A DNA stretch of 64,000 bases from NCBI GenBank assembly GCA_916613615.1, contig OU744730.1, positions 8,328,406 to 8,392,405 on the forward strand. Direction: 5' to 3'. Made by a program: the position numbers and the translations under genes. The notes under the pieces are model-generated. The model saw only the letters and a program-made list of their open reading frames with translations. It made no database searches and had not been told where the DNA came from. Positions 30,067-42,861 of this stretch are shown one piece after another. Each line of letters opens with the position of its first letter. The first letter of the stretch is position 1. The stretch is from Steromphala cineraria. Its lineage: Eukaryota > Mollusca > Gastropoda > Trochida > Trochidae.

Positions 30067-33000
30067 ATGGTAAGAATATTGAAAACTTCTTGAGTCATTT
30101 TCGTTTTGTTGATTATGTCAAAAATCGGTTTAAACCGCTGAGTGTTCATATTCTTGACAGTTTTGGTGATGGTATGATACTTTTTTGGTAGAATTGTTAC
30201 TGTTTGAGTTATTTATGTTCTCTCTTATATCAAAACAACTTTTTGAATTTGAGACCATGTTACTTAAAAACTTACTTTACCAGTGTTTGAAATAAGCTAA
30301 AAATGTTGCCAGCCCAAAATTGGTATTTTGTAAATTATAATGGTAAAATTTAAGGAAAAGCTCAAAAAGTTACCAGTCCCAACCAAAAGTAACCATGCAG
30401 TACCGGGCTGCCGGACGGGCCTTATTTCATACACTGACTTTACATGCCTATCATATATTAGCCATGTCTTATTTGAAATAACCAAATTAGTGTCTGTCAT
30501 GTAACTAGTAACTACTCATTGCCTCACAATTAAAGAAACTAGGTCTTCCTTAGATATCTCTCTAGAATGTTTAATTTCCACAAGTAATTAAAAAGTTTAG
30601 GAAAAACATATATTGCTACCTGGAACGGTAATCATATTGGGTTTATATCTTTCATAAACGATGACCCAGGGCAAAATATTAGTTTTCCATTGTGATGACA
30701 AGTCTAGATCAATGCTATGATATTGTGTACACTGGAAGCAGGAAGTATATTTTTATTATTGTCTTTGTTTACATGACTTTGTATATAATGTTCATATCAT
30801 ATTTGTGCTAATGGCATAATGTTTAAGACACTCATGCCTAAATATCAGTTTAGCCCTTGATCATGCTAAGGAGATACTAATTTTCAAAATCAAATCATAA
30901 ACATAGTCTTATCATGGACTCTCCAATATCCTTTTTCCTATATGCCTTGCATCTTTATCTGCCTCCAGCAGGGACGATGTTAACATCTCATATTTAGCCA
31001 TTATGTATATTTTTCAGGTTGTAAGTATGTCGTGTCCATGACATACTATGTTTATGACACGAGTGCCTAAATATCAGTATTTTCCAAGTTAGAACGGGGG
31101 ATATACTGATATTTAGTCATGAGTGTAATAAACATAGATGTCATGTAACTGATATGATATTCTGTTTTGTCTGCCATTGACTTGTTTTAGATAAGGATAT
31201 TCAATATGATCTGTCAATGTGATTAAAAAAATAAAGAGGAGATAAATTGTAGTAAAAAAGACAGCTCATTATCAGTGTTTGAAATAAGCTAAAAATGTAG
31301 CCAGCCCAAAATTGGTATTTTGTAAATTACAATGGTAAAATTTAAGAAAAGCTCAACAAGTTACCAGTCCGATCAAAAGTAACCAGTACCGGGCTGTCGG
31401 ACGGGCCATATTTCATACACTGTCATTATGAAGATTTTAAAAGTTTGTAATTGGATATCAGCTCAGAGAGGTCCGCCATTTTGTAAGATAGGGCTATCCC
31501 TTTAAAACTGCCTCATTATATTCTGAAAAGTTTTAAGGAAAGCAGCTTCATCCAGATATTTCATAGCTGTGCTGTCCTGTCCCCATCTTCCTACGCAGAG
31601 CCTAAAAGGCCAGTTTCCAAACTGTCATTTTATGCCTTGCTGCAGAGACTTTACTTTTCTGTGCTGCTATAGTGCCCCTACAGACTAGAGAGCAAGCACA
31701 GAAAACTCAAGGCTATGCAGCAAGGCATAAAATGACAGTTTGGAAACTGGCCTTTTAGGCTCTGCGTAGGAAGATGTCCTGTCCCAAGAGTAAAGTATTT
31801 TCTTTTATGATCTACACTATTCCTTCAAACTCTTTTTTCAAATCTTTTCAAAATTAAAATCTGTGTTTTCTGGCTTATTAGTAGAGCAAGTTATGTGATA
31901 AAATATGATTTCTGAAATGAACATTTTATCTCAACAAAATGTGTTATTATTAAAGCTTGAAATATCTTATTTCAGAGTTGGAGATTTCCTAACTGGAATC
32001 CACAAGGAGCACCTGGTTAGTAAATATAGATTTGTATACTAATAACTTCCAAATGTCATTCAATACTATGTTGAAAAATTACTTACTTTTTTAATTCTAT
32101 CAAAAAATATAAATATTCTTCATGTATGCAAGACCCTTTGTTATTATTCATATATCATGACAGGTTTGACCTCAGGCCTTTGTTGCCCTTACTAGAAGCC
32201 CTTCTTTTGTCTTTACTATTTTTATTAGTTTCAAGTTTTTCTTGCAAGTTTCAAGTTTTTCTTGCAAGTTTCAATTTTTTCTTGCAAGTTTCAGTGCAAT
32301 GTCAATGTGACTGAAATTAACAGTATTCAGTCTTGCAGAGGAATAAAAGTCTAAAAATCTTGCTTCTAGGATTTCAGCTCATTTCATTAGTGTTTTCCAT
32401 CCACATGGTCTGACTGCAGGCCCTCAAGTCACATGTTCCGAAGCTGAGCTAGCAAGTCCTGTAAAAAGCAATCAGTGTTATAGCTAGAGGCAAGTTACTG
32501 CTATAAGCCATTTGTTCTTCAAGATAACCACAATGCTCATTTAAACGTGATGATGTGATTGGTTCAACAATAAATTGGTTTTGTCAAATGGCTACAGAAC
32601 ATGTGACTAAAGAACGGTGTTACTGTCAGGTCAAGGAACAGGTTTGTATCCTGGTCAAGTCAATTTTGAAATACTTTTATTTAAAATAACCGGGTCAATT
32701 TCAATCAGACTTAATACGGTGTAAGATCAGAATTAACCTATCGCCAGATGAGAGATAACCACGCCCCTTGAAATCAAGGGAGGTAACTCATGTTATGTCC
32801 GACAAACAAACGCACGTTGTCATTGACGTGAGCGTTACGGACATTGATATTCCGTGTGTAATAACTGTCTTATTTTGTAATGTTAAACAAAACGATCAAT
32901 TGATAATGTTTCTGTACTGTTTATTATCCTAATTTCAACAAATTTCAAACACAATTGACGAATATTTATTTCATGTGCACTAGAAAACGAATGCGGAAGT

Positions 33001-36000
33001 GCCGATTATGTGGTATGACGGACATAGGAATTCGCACAGATTTATAAGGAAATAGGTCATTTCTGAACATATAAATATAGAATTACGCATACGTTTTGGT
33101 GAACCAGCCCTTTGCCCTTTCGTAAATTAATCTAAAATATATAGGTCCAACGTCTCTGCGATTTCTCCCGTGAAAAATAACAAACAAAACAAACAGTACA
33201 GTAGAGATCACAGTAACCCCTTTGCCCTTTCGTAAATAAAATGTAGGCAAATCGTGGGTTCCTGTGAATTTTCGCTTCGAATATATATCAACAGTACATT
33301 TTGTGTTTTGAAAAAGAAAATATATATATATTGTTAGGAAATTGTCAAAATCTATAGTGTATAAATTTATAGCCAATGTATACCAATTAACATTTATTCA
33401 GAAATAGTTTATATCAACCAAACAGCTAATAACTTTAGGTACACGAAGGGACCTTTCATGATAATGATATTCAGTTACAAGATAACTAAAAGTATTGTCT
33501 TTCATATTTCATTATTGCCATTGCTATGGACTAGTGTAAATACTTTATACACTTTTCTTTTCTTCTTATCCTTAAATGAATTTAAATTAAAGGAAATACC
33601 TCTTATAATGTTCAGTTTTGAATCTTACTTAAATTTTATTTACAATTTATTTTCATTTTTAGCTCATCTGGCCTGTAAGGCCCGATGGGCTTATGGCATG
33701 GCATGGTGTCCGGCGTCCGTCCGTCCGTCCATCCGTCCGTCCGTTAACTTTGTGGAATTTCGACTTCTTCTCCAGAACCATAAAGCCTAGAAACCTAAAA
33801 CTTTGTGTACATACTCCTTGACTAGTGAGGATTATAAATTGTAGCATTGGTGGCCCTGTGACCTCTTATAAGGGCCACAGGGACCACTCCCTAAAAACCT
33901 ATTTTCATCTTCTTCCCCAGAACCATGAGGCCTAGAAAGCTGAAACTTTGTGTACAGACTCCTGGACTAGTGAGGATTATAACTTGTAGCTTTGGTGGCC
34001 CTGTGACCCCTAATAAGGGCCACAGGGGCCACTCCCTAACAACTTATTTTGATCTTCGTCCCCAGAACCATGAGGCCTAGAAAGCTGAAACTTTGTGTAC
34101 AGACTCATTGACTAGTGAGGAGTATAAATTTTAGCTTTGGTGGCCCTGTGAACCCTAATAAGGGCCACAGGGGCCACACCCTAAAAACCTATTTTCATCT
34201 TCTTCTCCAGAACCATGAGGCCTAGAAAGCTGAAACTTTGTGTACAGACTCCTTGACTGATGAGGATTATAAATTGTAGCATTGGTGGCCCTGTGACCTC
34301 TAATAAGGGCCACAGGGGCCACTCCCTAAAAACCTATTTTCATCTTCTTCCCCAGAACCATGAGGCCTAGAAAGCTGAAACTTTGTGTACAGACACCTGG
34401 ACTAGTGAGGATTATAAATTGTAGCTTTGGTGGCCCTGTGACCCCTAATAAGGGCCACAGGGGCCACACCCTAAAAACCTATTTTCATCTTCTTCTCCAG
34501 AACCATGAGGCCTAGAAACCTAAAACTTTGTGTACAGACTCCTTGACTAGTGAGGAGTATAAATTTTAGCTTTGGTGGCCCTGTGAACCCTAATAAGGGC
34601 CACAGGGGCCACACCCTAAAAACCTATTTTCATCTTCTTCTCCAGAACCATGAGGCCTAGAAAGCTGAAATTGTGTGTACAGACTCCTTGACTAGTGAGG
34701 ATTATGAATTGTAGCTTTGGTGGTCCTGTGACCCCTAATAAGGGCCACAGGGGCCACACCCTAAAAACCTATTTTCATCTTCTTCTCCAGAACCATGAGG
34801 CCTAGAAAGCTGAAATTGTGTGTACAGACTCCTTGACTAGTGAGGATTATAAATTGTAGCTTTGGTGGTCCTGTGACCCCTAATAAGGGCCACAGGGGCC
34901 ACTCCCTAACAACTTATTTTGATCTTCGTCCCCAGAACCATGAGGCCTAGAAAGCTGAAATTGTGTGTACAGACTCCTTGACTAGTGAGGATTATAAATT
35001 GTAGCTTTGGTGGTCCTGTGACCCCTAATAAGGGCCACAGGGGCCACTCCCTAACAACTTATTTTGATCTTCGTCCCCAGAACCATGAGGCCTAGAAAGC
35101 TGAAACTTTGTGTACAGACTCATTGACTAGTGAGGATTATGAATTTTAGCCTTGGTGATCCTGTTGCCCCTAATACATATAAAGCATAATTGATAATGAA
35201 GCCTGATGAGCTACAGAGCCAATGGCTCTATTTTTTAAACTCAAATATTTACTTTTATATCGACTTTTTATCAATTATTCACTTAAGATCATGGATATAT
35301 GCTAAGAATTGAGATCAGATGTCAAAATTGTTGGAAATTGGTAAGGGAGTATATTATATCTTTGTAAGCTATAAATCATAAAAATAAAATCAAAATTGCT
35401 CTAAAAGTAGAACTATTCTGCTTTGTCAATAGATATTAGTTAATTCATATTTTGCTAAAAGAATGATCAGGCATTGGGAAAGACAGTTTTAACAATGACC
35501 CATTTTCAGGCTTTTAATAATTATTCTGCATATCAAATTGGCAATTTCCCATATATCACAATAGTAAGCCTCAACATTTTAATGGTCCAGTTTTTTTTAT
35601 CAATTGTACAAAATGGCCCATGGCTCTACCTTTCCAAAGCAATTGTAAGAATGCCAATTTCAAAATTTCAAATTTATAATTGATTTTTTTCCTAGAAAAT
35701 ATGAACACTTGTCAATGAGAGGGATTAGCTGTGTTTGCAATTTCTAAGAGTTATAAATGTCAATGGTCAGCATCAGTATTGACTTGAATATTGTTTCAAG
35801 GCAATTTTATTTATAATAGTTGTGGAACATAAAACACTTTCAACATATTTGAACACTTATTGAATAATAAGCATTATAATGGTTAAACATTTATTATATT
35901 TCAAGTGAATAACTTGACAAACAATTGAGGTCTTGTAAAATTATTAATAAATAGTATATGGATATATTATCAAAAATATTAATTAGCATATATCTATGAT

Positions 36001-39000
36001 ACTTTCTAATTTGATAATATCATAAGAGTTAACATGATTTGTTATATATATTCAAACTGTATGTCCATTTGTTACAGACAACATACATGTAAAAAAAATT
36101 ATCAAATTATTGAAAGTAATATTATTATGATGAGTACAAAATGTATTTTTTTATTCTTAACGTTCTTTATTGTTGCATTCAGATAAATTTCTATTGAAAA
36201 ATTTCATATAAATCCTTGATAAAAAGTTATAAAAAATTAGAATTTGTAAATGTGCATTGTGTATGGCATAATTCATAAGTTTCATTGACATATTTAATCA
36301 TTTTATATTATATTTTTAGCAATTCTTTCATGTGTATCGGGGCAAATGTTAAAACAAATGCCATTTGATAATTCAAAAAGTCTGATAAATATAATAGGTA
36401 ATGTGTCTTTTATAGTTGTTTATGCCTTCAATGCATTCAAACCACGAAATAAGAGAGGGGGAAATAAATCTACAAAATGCCCCAAAATGAAGTAACAGCA
36501 ACAATTATAAATACTTAGGATATTTTGTTCATATTTTATTCAGATGTAAATGTTGTATAATAATAGGAAATTAATTCCTGGTCCGTCACCGCTTCGAATT
36601 TTCCCGTTTCAACGTCTATTGTGACGCAACCTCTTCCGAAGATGACACATGTTATAATATTTGTCTGCGTATCAAGACGGTACTCAAGGAACTAGCTGCA
36701 CACTTTTCGAGTTCATAAGGCATATCCTGAATTAGGATGCAGAGGAAATCAAACAAGGAAGTAAAACACGTTTCATTGTTTGACGGACAAAATGGCGTCG
36801 GCAACGCGGCCAATGGCGCAGTGAATATATAACGCTCTATGATTGGTCGGAAAGTAAATTTGATTGACAGGTGGCGATAGGTTTATTGTGTAGGGGTACT
36901 AGTAGTACTTCACAAGCTCCATGCATCGACTCTGCAAGCAGGCCCAGGATTTTCGAAGCTCTCTTAGTGCTAAGACAGTCGTAAGTACCATACATTAACA
37001 TAGGCCTACGACTATCTTAACACTTAAGAGAGCTTTGAAAATCTAGGCCCAGGACTTCATTAACACAGTGTTTGGAGCTTGCATTACTGCAGGGAGGAGA
37101 AAGGATCAGCAGGATTACTGCAGTGATAGGGAAACGAAAACATGCTGATCTGTTGGCAAGTTTGACAGGCTAAAAAAACTTATGCGGTGTGTGTCAAGTA
37201 GTTGATATGCATCATAACTTAATATAATTACATTTAAAACAGCCAAAGTACTTTTATTCTACAATGTTATGTTTTTTCAGTGTTTACTTTTGCATGGTTA
37301 TGCGTTGCTATAAATAGATTTGTACATCGTCTGCTTTCCAGTTATATTAGATTCACCTGGCAGTTATTTACTGAATAACTGTATACTGTTCTCTGACTAT
37401 GAAAGAAGAGTCTTCAACAGCTAGTTTAACCATGGATCGCCTTTATTGTACCAGGGTACGATCATGTGATAGGTAGACATGATGAGGACAATCACTGATG
37501 TGGTAAAAACTGTAAAATAATAAAAAAGGTTTGATAAGTATGATGTTTCTGGACATTGAATGAGTAAATTACACTATTGGCAAAGTTACACTCATTAATA
37601 CATTTGGCTTAATTAATTTACATAATTGACATATTTTGTGATATCAAAATGCTTTGAAAATAACATACCGGTTCATAAACAGTGATAAATTCACTACAAA
37701 ATAAAATATGAATGTTACATCCACTAGTTAAGAGCCTCACGAAATTACAGAGAAGCGTGGTTTTAGAAAGTAACATTATCCCACTCATATAGAGCCTCAC
37801 GGCTTTACCGATGCACATTTATAAGATATGCATAAAATAGACACGAGAAAATGATATAATTACGTGAATATTATGAGGAATGACTCCATTATCATATTGA
37901 ATGTAAACTTACGTTTTGGTGGAGGCATAAATGCATAGAAATGTGTGAAAATGATGAGTTGCGACGCTTGCCGCTAGAGCGTTCATGTCCGACACGCTAA
38001 CACGAGGTAAACAAAGGGAGATAACAACTCATACTGAAACGACCGCTAAAACTACAATAATGATTAGCACATTGGTCAAAGGGAAGTAACTCTACTTAGA
38101 AAGAAGCGTACGTAAACTCTCCAATGTCATTACGTGACATGACAAACTGACACTATTGAAACTTGATTATATATTGAAATTATAAACATATTCATATAGC
38201 TAGGCCTAAACATTAAATAAGAAAATTTAATTTTAGTCATGAAATATTTCCACATGTTCAAATGTTTATTTACGTGAGATAAAGCATCAAAATTTATGAA
38301 CAAAATATCATTATTTGACGACTTATATGTGGAATGTCCAATTGGCAAAAATTTGAATCTGCATCCCTGGGTACTACATTGTTAAAATCATAGACTTCTT
38401 TGTGTGGTGTTATTCCTCTATTCCTTCTCATTCCTCCCTATTACAAAATTATTGACATCCTTTAAAGGTTTGACACCAACCCTCCTCCACTTCAAATCAG
38501 GTTTGTCTGATGAAAGGTCCCAGGGGTGGTTATATGTATATGAAGGAGAACATCGGAACTTTTTGCCCTAGACATCATGGATGAACAAATTCGGAAAATT
38601 TCCCGTGTTTTTGAACTCATTATTAAAACTTTTGTCCTTTGTCTTCAATGGTGGGATCAACCTCACCTTATAATAAATAAACTGTTAATCTCAAGTCCCA
38701 GGGGGTGATTATATATATAAAGTGTAGAACATCGGAACATTTAGCCTTTGGTAACCATGGATTCACAATTAGACAAATTTGAACAAACACCTCAGTGACC
38801 TGTGTTTTTATAGTCATTATTAGAATTTTTACCTCATCTGGCCTGTAAGGCATGGTATACGGCGTCCTTCCATTTGTCTGTCCGTCCATCCGTCCATAAA
38901 CTTTGTGGAATTTCGACTTCTTCTCCAGAACCATAAGGCCTAGAAATCTGAAACTTTGTGTACAGACTCCTTGACTAGTGAGGATTAATAATTGTAGATT

Positions 39001-40166
39001 TTGTGACCCTGTTGCCCCTACTTAGGAGGGAACAACATTGGCCACACCCTAAAGCAAAATCAGATGTAAAGCCTGATGAGCTACAGAAACAATTGCTCTA
39101 TTTTTTTTCCTTTGTCTTCAATGATCGGAATAATGACTTTGAATATTGTTTCCACAGGCTTTGCCGTCAATGTAAGCAACTCCCAAGTGCAATTAGGCCA
39201 AAACAATGTGTTGAATGTGGATCAAGGTGCGGCAGCTCCACGACAACCACAACCCCGCGCAAGGCAGTCCCGTCCACCACGAGAAGACAAGAAGAAGAGT
39301 CCGGAGAAGGCTTTAACAAGTCAGTATTTGAAAAAAAGCGGATTCAGTGAATTTCAGGGAGGGTGGAATAGAAGAAAGGGGGTTATTCACCTTGAATGTC
39401 AAAAGTCAAGGTCACAAGATTTATTTACATGTTTCCTTATATCAAATTTTGAAATCAGAATTAGTTTTTTGAGAACAAGAAGGAACAGAGAGAAGGGGAA
39501 ACAGGGGAATGCAAAACCCTCAGTTTTGAAACTGCTCTGTTTTGTGGTGTCCCACAAACTCTAATCTAGTTCTTCTTTGATTTGCATTCAAGAAGTTGAG
39601 ATAATGAAGAGAAGGGATAAAACCGTCCACAACACATGGAGTTATCACTTTGGCGGTATCCCTTCTCTTAGTTTTTTCCAACTTCGGTTGGCCCCGCCAC
39701 TGCATCCGTGGATCCGCATGCTGTTATCCCGATTCAGGTCGTCTTACGCCGCTTCAATTTGAGATAATGAAGAATGATGCATGCATCCCTTGCTTGAGAA
39801 CAACATAATGATATATATGTCGAAATTGCAAACTACATGTATTTGGCTCTATTTCTATTATCATCACTTTGTTTGACTTCAGAATCAGAGAGAGAACCAA
39901 CTATGGAACAGATGGACAATATCAGTAAAGGAATAGACAAGTACAAGGCAACTGCGTGGAAGGAATTGGGGGAACAGCTCGGTTTGTCGAAGGGGGAGGT
40001 TGAAACCGTGGAGCACGACTTCCATCTGGCAGGAACTTATGAATGCTGTTACCAGATGTTGAAGAAGTGGAAGGAACGATCGCGCACTCCACCCATGCTG
40101 AAAACCCTTGCTCAAGCTCTCTGTGATATCGGTAGAGGAGACCTATCAGACGATCTTGCGTATTGA
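30067..40166 (+). CDS. RHIM-like motif plus death domain adaptor, gene 2 copy B (162 aa)
   Basis: Coding exons are 30067-30069, 31976-32015, 39158-39319 and 39883-40166, with intact splice signals and frame. The N-terminus MSWRFPNWNPQGAPG differs from copy A at four residues; otherwise the only seen change is Met for Leu in EPTMEQ at the start of the death-domain exon. The RHIM-like VQLGQNNVLNV and the death domain are unchanged. Intron 2 has grown to 7.1 kb by a 4.15-kb insertion and an extra 1.5-kb segment. The reading frame is clean, so it is potentially functional and presumably has the same role as copy A. Confidence 0.83.
30281..30436. mobile_element. 156-bp CAGTG...CACTG element, first insertion in copy B
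   Basis: It begins CAGTGTTTGAAATAAG and ends CTTATTTCATACACTG, which are inverted ends. ACTTTAC flanks both sides (30274-30280 and 30437-30443), a 7-bp duplication. The interior includes TACCGGGCTGCCGGACGGGCC. It is in intron 1. Copies: C 45601-45756, D 60922-61077. Copy A has unrelated sequence of about 30 bases here. Confidence 0.78.
31273..31422. mobile_element. 150-bp CAGTG...CACTG element, second insertion in copy B
   Basis: Same family as 30281-30436. TCATTAT flanks it at 31266-31272 and 31423-31429. Copies: C 46594-46743, D 61776-61925. Copy A has the uninterrupted site (AAGACATTATGAAG). Confidence 0.8.
31584..31776. mobile_element. 193-bp foldback MITE (CATCTTCC family) in intron 1 of copy B
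   Basis: The arms CATCTTCCTACGCAGAGCC through TTTATGCCTTGC pair with the reverse complement ending GGAAGATG. TCCTGTCCC occurs at 31575-31583 and 31777-31785, a perfect 9-bp duplication. Copy A has a single TCCTGTCCC and no element. Copies: C 46905-47097, D 62087-62279. Confidence 0.9.
32227..32295 (+). repeat. Three ~20-bp tandem repeats (CTTGCAAGTTTCAA type)
   Basis: GTTTCAAGTTTTTCTTGCAA is repeated about three times in B, C and D, and once in A. It is in intron 2. Confidence 0.75.
32735..36883. mobile_element. 4.15-kb insertion with short inverted ends in intron 2 of copy B
   Basis: AACCTATCGCCA at the left pairs with TGGCGATAGGTT at the right. Copy A reads AGAATTGTGTAGGGG with no insert, which implies a 3-4 bp ATT-type duplication. 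Nothing recognisable as a transposase is encoded; a 97-codon minus-strand frame at 33083-33376 has no family. A large pearl-like element is nested inside (33659-35236). Copy C has it at 48056-52204. In D it starts at 63238 and runs off the window. Confidence 0.7.
33659..35236 (+). mobile_element. Expanded pearl-like element with ten 145-bp core units (copy B)
   Basis: After GCTCATCTGGCCTGTAAGG and a long TCCG/TCCA tract, the motif CCAGAACCAT recurs at about 33772, 33917, 34062, 34207, 34352, 34497, 34642, 34787, 34932 and 35077, every 145 bases without drift. The closing GATGAGCTAC plus AGAGCCAATGGCTCT palindrome is intact. It is nested in the 4.15-kb insertion. Copy C: 48980-50557. Confidence 0.82.
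36948..37043. mobile_element. 96-bp foldback MITE in intron 2 of copy B
   Basis: GATTTTCGAAGCTCTCTTAG pairs with the reverse complement ending AAGAGAGCTTTGAAAATC, and pairing continues through TAAGACAGTCGTA. AGGCCCAG flanks it at 36940-36947 and 37045-37052 (8 bp exact, 9 with one mismatch). Copy C: 52269-52364. Confidence 0.75.
37053..38376. other. Intron 2 segment present in B and C but absent from A
   Basis: The segment 36902-38368 is bounded by GGGTACTA at 36894-36901 and 38369-38376, and copy A has a single GGGTACTA (22155-22162). No inverted ends are seen. It may be an insertion with an 8-bp duplication, or a deletion in A between direct repeats. No coding content is recognised. Confidence 0.5.
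38829..39110 (+). mobile_element. Pearl-like element, minimal form, copy B
   Basis: Duplicate of 22625-22906 with almost no differences, next to the RHIM exon. Confidence 0.65.
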
Positions 40167-40437
40167 GGTCATTTGTGATATATTCTTAGGTCATAGTCTC
40201 AGGTTTGCAAGGCAAATATTTAAGCTTTAGGCCACCATTCAATGTGTCCGTAATGTGTAGTGTGCAATGCCTATGTAACACTTTACACCAAAATGGTAGA
40301 GGTTGATTCCTTGTACGCGAATGTGTTTGCCTGAACACTCCCGGAAGTGTCCGAATATGCTATACCCATATACACAGATCAAATATGGTCGTCACTTTAC
40401 ACATTAAGCATGACGCACTACGCGTTCATGGAATCAT

Positions 40438-40521
40438 CGGGCCGCACGAGCGATTCTAGCTTCTGAGCCAAGGGTACAGATTAGTGGAGTGAGCGTAACG
40501 TTTGTACCCTGAGACAGGATG
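40438..40521. mobile_element. Half CATCCTG-family MITE, copy B
   Basis: Duplicate of 24234-24317. Confidence 0.72.
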
Positions 40522-42861
40522 GACATTATGTGTCACATAACACGCAACACACATAAGAATCCCAGCTTTAATCAATGCTGATCAAATATCATTCTGAATA
40601 ATTAAAAGCTTTGGGATAATATCAATAATGATTGACAAACCAGATATTAGAGAGTGTTTCCAGAATGGACCAGATGTATTGTTTTCAGCAGGGGAAAGAT
40701 TGATGTGAGTGATGAACTAACTTCCCAAACTCCATGAATATTTGCCTTGCAAAACTGAGTCTTAAGCTTTAACCAGTTATGGCCAGCTGTATCATGAACT
40801 CGGGCTTTCATATTTTATGCATAATCTGTTGATGGTGAAACTGAATTGTTTTTTGTTTTACTGTGAGCCCAAAATTTCTATAAGTCAAGGGACAATTTCT
40901 CAGGCTTTCAATATTTTATGCATAATCGGTCATAAACTTAATTGTATTTTTGTTTTATTTTGAGCCCAAAATTTCTGTAAGACAAGGGATGATTTCTGGG
41001 CCCATCTTATTAATTGTTTGAGCATAGTTTCTTTTTTAAGCATATTATTGCCTCCTGTTTTTGTTCGACAACTTTTAGAATGCCAGTCAATTTTGCACAA
41101 ACTTCAATTTTATGCATTCATTAGAATATATATCAGAGGCTACCGTATACTTTAAAAAAAAAAAAACATATTATTTACATTCTGATTAGGCAAAAACATT
41201 GGACTGAGTAAGGAGGCAAACAAGATTCAGAAATCCATGTAAAAAGATATAATAAACATGAACCTGTATCCTATGAATATTTCAACATTACTGATGAAAC
41301 AATTTTATCGGTTACTGAGGATTAATTTAATACAATTGAGGATAATAAAATAATCTATTGAGCTTACACAAGTTTGCCTATTTTGTTTATCAGAATGAAA
41401 TGTAAAAGTTGGCAAGACTGATGATGTAAAAGACCTCTTAATACCTTCATGTTTTGTATGACATTATTAACGAGATGTTTATGAGGATAATCATTATTAG
41501 ATCTCTCAATCTAAAGTTAACAAGTCTGATTTTCAGTATTACTGTATATATTGTACAAAACACGTTGAAAGAGTGAAAAAGTGTATATAATCAGAAAGCT
41601 TTTATTAACATTTGCTCATGATGAATGATTTTTCAAATTAGGTATATGACAATGTTTATAGAAGCAAAGAAAGAGACATTCTTGTTTGTACACATGTTTA
41701 TTATGAGAATTGTACATTATATCTCTAACTATCTGACTAGAATGGACTGTTTTTGGCAAGTATAAATGGCTTTAACATACAAAGGTATCTTTTAAATTAT
41801 TACTATTATTTTTTCAAATACTGGGGTTTCTGTCTCTTTCATATACTAGAAGTAAGTGCTTTATTTCTTATGATTATGATTAAACACAGTCTTCATAAAT
41901 GGTACTTAGTATTATTCTTGACAATCAAATTATACCAATATAGAAAAATATGAATGAGCATAAATTTACTACACCGTTAAACTTTGTTTATGTATGAATA
42001 TTCAAATTAGATATCTATATATATATTAGATTGGGAATGTTTATCAAAATTCATCTTTAATGACTAATGAGTATGTAGCCATGAGAAATTTGAATAATGT
42101 AAGAATTACTGATATTTTCATTAACATATGCAGTATTATTACAGTATCTTAATCTGATTTCAAAAGTTTTCCAAGGGATGTCTAATTCAATGGTAAAGGG
42201 AGATAATTTGCTGTTTTGAAAGGGTTGTGTCCCTTTAAAAGCCATTTTGTATGATTGTTCTGAAGTCTTGTAATTTTATGACCTTTTCGTTTAAATCATA
42301 AATAATAACCAAAAATTAAATATATAAATGATTCATATTGTGTTTTCATTATTTGGAGACCACCTCCAATGGTGTTCGAACCCGGGACCTCCGGATTGGA
42401 GTCCTGCAGTCAACCTGTTAGACCAACGAGATATCCCCCGAGCCAAAGCCAGTACGAATGCTTATATCTTGCGCTGTAACAAATTTGTGTTGACACATGA
42501 TCACTTAATGGTCAATAGGCAATTATTATGATGAAACAAATTAAATTCGATCTGGTTTAGTGTCTACAGATATATTTTTAATAACTATTCTTAAATTTTA
42601 AAAATTTGGCAGGAAGGATCTGAAACTCGAGGCGGGCTATTATTTAGAAGACAATCACTGTCAATCAGTATGTGAATACTGAATACGAACTTCATTAATA
42701 TCTGTCAACTCATCCCGCAAGACAAATAGAACAGGTTCCAATTACTGGCTCAAACCTTGCCGCTTTTGCAAAATTTGTTGTTTGAATGCAACGATGACTT
42801 GTAGTATTCAAAAGATCAATCTAAATAAATTTAGATCAACAGGTTTAGATCATTAAATATA

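Larger units (their letters stand above)
22440..38644 (+). repeat. Recent tandem module, first copy (16.2 kb including an 873-bp insertion)
   Basis: Sequence from about 22440 recurs at about 38644 (offset 16204) and about 53965 (offset a further 15321) with very few differences. This module runs from intron 2 of one gene-2 copy through its RHIM and death-domain exons to intron 2 of the next. The extra length against later copies is the element at 25822-26694 plus small indels. Confidence 0.85.

Noticed and set aside
33083..33376. 97-codon minus-strand frame in the 4.15-kb insertion
   Set aside because: No family is recognisable, and copy D has lost part of it by deletion.
33772..35222. CRISPR-like regular array
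   Set aside because: The units are 145 bp, contiguous, without unique spacers, and the sequence is eukaryotic. It is a transposon core array.
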